Below are positions 42,607 to 45,167 of a DNA stretch of 45,167 bases, one piece after another (the first letter of the stretch is position 1; the number at the start of each line of letters is the position of its first letter). The notes beneath the pieces are model-generated. The model had not been told where the DNA came from and did not search any database. It saw only the letters and a program-made list of their open reading frames with translations. This DNA comes from Geobacteraceae bacterium (lineage in GTDB: Bacteria; Desulfobacterota; Desulfuromonadia; Geobacterales; Geobacteraceae). Both the position numbers and the translations under genes were made by a program. The stretch spans positions 1 through 45,167 of the forward strand of contig JAQUHN010000009.1 in assembly GCA_028683555.1 (NCBI GenBank), in the 5' to 3' direction.

Positions 42607-43290
42607 TTACTCTGCATCCAGCCATGGTTGCACCACCAGCTTCTTCCGGTCAAGGTCCAGCGCCACCAGGTTTCCCAGTTCGGGAAGCATGCCGGTGAAG
42701 GCACCGTTATCGACGAATATCCGATCGGTAAGAAGGGACGCTTCAATGTCCCGCATCGGCCGGAACTTATGCCCGGTCACGGTAATCCTGCCACCCAGTC
42801 GGTTCCGATCAGGGATGCCCGACTCTTGCCAGAGCAGGTTGTGCGGCTGTGAGTCGTGAATGGGGTCCGTGGTATTGAACGCCAGGCCGGCGTGAACCAA
42901 TAGGTAGTCGTCTTCCAGTTCCATGAGCGGCAGCGACAACAAGAGATTGACATACCGTTCTGGCAATTCGCCCACCTCCCGTATGCCGAAGCTCTGTAAC
43001 ATGTGCGCCCCCAATTGCTCCATCCAGTGGGGCGACCAGGCGTCGTGGTCTCCGGAGATGTTTCGCAGCAGCATGTCCTCGTGGTTGCCGCGGATCGGCC
43101 GAACCGTGAAACCTGCCTCGCGCAGGTTGAGGATCGTGTCCAGTACTCCCCGGCTGTCCGGTCCCCGATCAATCAGGTCGCCGAGAAGATAGAGCCGGTC
43201 TCCCCGGCGCAGGCCGAGTTTGCCGAGGAGAGCCCGGAAGGTGGTTGCTCCGCCGTGAATGTCGCCGATGGCGTAACGGTTCATAGTCAT
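42607..43290 (-). CDS. PPP-type metallophosphoesterase
   Basis: 227 residues. Motifs of the serine/threonine phosphatase (PPP) superfamily are all present: GDIHG near 9-13, GDLIDRGPDSRG, RGNHE, and the later LLVHAGL and VTGHKF histidines. Together they bind two metal ions. AGGA precedes the ATG at 43290; M3 at 43284 is an alternative. Bacterial members of this size act on phosphoproteins, diadenosine tetraphosphate or other small phosphates, and the substrate is not evident. It is transcribed after the 5'-nucleotidase gene, with 92 bases between. Confidence 0.93.
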   Translation of the reverse strand: MTMNRYAIGDIHGGATTFRALLGKLGLRRGDRLYLLGDLIDRGPDSRGVLDTILNLREAGFTVRPIRGNHEDMLLRNISGDHDAWSPHWMEQLGAHMLQSFGIREVGELPERYVNLLLSLPLMELEDDYLLVHAGLAFNTTDPIHDSQPHNLLWQESGIPDRNRLGGRITVTGHKFRPMRDIEASLLTDRIFVDNGAFTGMLPELGNLVALDLDRKKLVVQPWLDAE

Positions 43291-43382
43291 TTGTTCCTGT
43301 AGAATTTAGGAAAGTGTCCTGCCGCATCGTTTTTCGGGAGGAGGTGGCAGGATACCCGGGAGAGGTGGGGGCTCATCTTTGT

Positions 43383-45167
43383 TTATGCCGACAGCGGCCA
43401 CCAGCTCCTTGTGGCAGTTCCTGCCCAATACCCGTCAGCCGGCACCGGAATATCCTGAAAGACCAAGCCTGACACTGTCAGAATCGAGATGCGCTGTTCG
43501 GTCGGGTTGTAAACCGTACCCAATCCTTTCAGGTACTCCCGGAAGACATCGCTGTCTATAATGCCGGTATCGCTGCGAAAACCGGCAGCGTTCTTGATGG
43601 CGGTAAAGCCGTCCCCGCCGCCGGCCACAAAGGCATTCACCACGGTGCGGTAGGTGGTGCCGCTTTCGAGCGGCTGATAGTTGCCCTTGCTGTCTTTCAC
43701 CTTTAGCTCCCTGACCCGCGAGCCTTCGGCTGCTGTTGGCTGGACACTGAACCTGATGCCGGCCACGTAAGGCATGGCCGGCGGCTGCCGGTCCGGATAT
43801 CGACCAAGCAGAAACCCGATCCCCTCTTCCAGTGCCTGTTTCAGTTCCTCGCCGGTCAGGTCTACCAATACCAGGGTATTGCCAAACGGCATGGTTTCCA
43901 GCACATCCCCCACCGAGATGTCACCTTTCTCCAGGTCTCGCCGGACCCCGCCGTAGTTGAGGAGAGCCAGCTGTGCTTTGGGCAGCGCGGTAAGCATGGA
44001 GTCGGTCGCCAGGGGACCGGGGCCGCTGTTCAGGCCTCGCACGATGTCGTCCGCGGCCGTTGCCACGACCACCGAACCGAAATCTTCCACCTGCTTTGCA
44101 TACGGTGCAAGGCGTGCCAGCACTATCGGATCTTCGGCAATAATCCGGGCGGTGCCGGACTGGTTTAGGGTGCTGATGATTTCCCGGTATGGTTCGGAGT
44201 TTGGCGGCACCAGTTCGCCATTGCGGGTAAAGCTGTCCCCGAGCGGGATAATCGTTCTGCTGCGGTAGCTGAGCACTTCGCCATCCGGCGTAAAGCTCAC
44301 CCGTAGTTTGCCAAGCAGATCGCCCCACTGCCAGGCCTGCAGTACCAGTACCCGCTTGCCGTCAGGCGCCAGTTGTTCGGTTGGATAGGGACCTGCCGGA
44401 GCCAGGCCGAGGGTGGCGAGATCCGGTTCATTTCCCAGCAGGCTGTGGCTATGACCGCCGACAATAATATCAATCCCGGAAAGCTGGGCTGCCAGGATTT
44501 TATCCTGTGCATAGCCGAGGTGCGAGAGCAGGATGATCTTGTTGATGCCCTGGGCAGTCAGAACGGCGACCTGCTGCCGGGTGCTCTCAATCGCGTCTTT
44601 GAACACCGCTTTGCCGACATCGAGGGTGGTAAGGGGGGTGGACTCGGTGGTAACGCCGATTATTGCGACCTTTTCTCCTTGTATCTCCTTGACCAGGTAC
44701 GGCGTAACCAGCGGTTCGATGGCGGGTTCCGCGGAGAAATCTATATTTGCCGAAAGCCAGGGAAATCTGCAGCGATTGATCCAGCCCGGAATAGGTGAGG
44801 TTCCCCGGTCGAATTCATGGTTGCCGAAAGTCATGGCATCTACTCCAAGCAGGTTCAGGAAATCATACTCTACCGTGCCATTGAACAGGGTAAAGTAGAG
44901 CGTGCCCTGGACGGCATCGCCGCCATGCAGCAAAAGCAGGTTGGGGTCTTCGGCCCGCATCAGGTCGATGGCTGTCTTGAGGCGGGCAAAGCCACCCAGT
45001 TGAGCGGTGGTAGCGACGCCGCCGATTGTCAGATTGACCTCCTCCGGTTCCAGGTGGGAATGGGTGTCGTTGAGGTGAACCAGGGTAAGGGTGAAGCCTG
45101 GAGGCCGGCTGTTGCCGCCACAGGCGGTCAGAAACACCAGCAGCAGCACGGCAGATACCAGTGTGGC
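43383..45167 (-). CDS. 5'-nucleotidase/UshA-family lipoprotein (5' end outside window)
   Basis: At least 594 residues. The frame is open through the right edge; the visible part begins ATLVSAVLLLVFLTAC, the hydrophobic end of a lipoprotein signal with lipid-bearing Cys in TAC-G. The N-terminal metallophosphatase domain has LNDTHSHLEPEE, LLLHGGDAVQG, GNHEFDRG, LLSHLGYAQD and VGGHSHSLLG. The C-terminal substrate domain (GLNSGPGPLATDSML, NTLVLVDLTGEELKQALEEG, VNAFVAGGGDGFTAIKNA) is complete. UshA-like enzymes strip phosphate from extracellular nucleotides or sugar nucleotides in the periplasm. A GTG at 45149 is probably internal to the signal peptide. Confidence 0.93.
   Translation of the reverse strand, partial: ATLVSAVLLLVFLTACGGNSRPPGFTLTLVHLNDTHSHLEPEEVNLTIGGVATTAQLGGFARLKTAIDLMRAEDPNLLLLHGGDAVQGTLYFTLFNGTVEYDFLNLLGVDAMTFGNHEFDRGTSPIPGWINRCRFPWLSANIDFSAEPAIEPLVTPYLVKEIQGEKVAIIGVTTESTPLTTLDVGKAVFKDAIESTRQQVAVLTAQGINKIILLSHLGYAQDKILAAQLSGIDIIVGGHSHSLLGNEPDLATLGLAPAGPYPTEQLAPDGKRVLVLQAWQWGDLLGKLRVSFTPDGEVLSYRSRTIIPLGDSFTRNGELVPPNSEPYREIISTLNQSGTARIIAEDPIVLARLAPYAKQVEDFGSVVVATAADDIVRGLNSGPGPLATDSMLTALPKAQLALLNYGGVRRDLEKGDISVGDVLETMPFGNTLVLVDLTGEELKQALEEGIGFLLGRYPDRQPPAMPYVAGIRFSVQPTAAEGSRVRELKVKDSKGNYQPLESGTTYRTVVNAFVAGGGDGFTAIKNAAGFRSDTGIIDSDVFREYLKGLGTVYNPTEQRISILTVSGLVFQDIPVPADGYWAGTATRSWWPLSA

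Overview
The window looks like a chromosomal segment of a Geobacter-type bacterium (Desulfuromonadia, formerly Deltaproteobacteria). This rests on moderate GC with single-copy housekeeping genes (carB, gatCAB, pcrA, an EF-P paralog, tRNA-Phe), a modular sensor kinase with two receivers and a GGDEF protein, a rubredoxin fusion, and dispersed GC-rich and REP-like palindromes in intergenic DNA. The assignment is an inference from gene content; no rRNA or species marker is present.

Left part (1-12900, all minus strand) is the most unusual region. Read in the direction of transcription it holds a possible 42-residue Cys/His-tailed peptide, a PotD-like periplasmic binding protein, a small outer-membrane beta-barrel protein, and a 758-residue protein that is a fusion of both subunits of adenosylcobalamin-dependent ethanolamine ammonia-lyase (EutB + EutC) carrying an apparent Sec signal peptide. 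A strong intrinsic terminator follows. Then comes a tightly packed run of at least eight genes: a polytopic membrane protein of unknown family, an ABC ATPase, a periplasmic binding protein and a permease of the BtuCDF/FecBCD (cobalamin/siderophore) class, then MoxR AAA+ ATPase, DUF58 protein, BatD-like membrane protein and a BatA-like VWA protein cut by the window edge. My reading, which is an inference, is that this is one functional locus: an extracytoplasmic B12-dependent lyase plus the uptake and MoxR/VWA-type maturation machinery that could supply or insert its cofactor. I know of no described system of this kind.

Middle part (13500-31850): tRNA-Phe with its own promoter and terminator, an EfpL/YeiP-type EF-P paralog, a P2-type cation ATPase, pcrA helicase, the gatC-gatA-gatB tRNA amidotransferase operon interrupted by two copies of a dispersed GC-rich repeat, a DUF362 protein, a PflX-like radical SAM protein, a short resolvase-like protein, carB, an FAD-dependent dehydrogenase and an SDR-family protein. 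Two REP-like palindromes with the same GGGG(T/C)CAGATACTTT arm lie at 25.15 and 29.52 kb.

Right part (32000-45167): a hypothetical protein, a lipoprotein, an FAD/NAD(P)-binding protein, a beta-lactamase-fold serine hydrolase lipoprotein, then a signalling operon (sensor kinase, REC-GGDEF, Rcp1-like REC) closed by a clear terminator. After it come a rubredoxin-MoaD/ThiS fusion with an unusual C-x-C first cysteine pair and its own sigma70 promoter, a PPP-type phosphatase, and a 5'-nucleotidase-family lipoprotein cut by the right edge.
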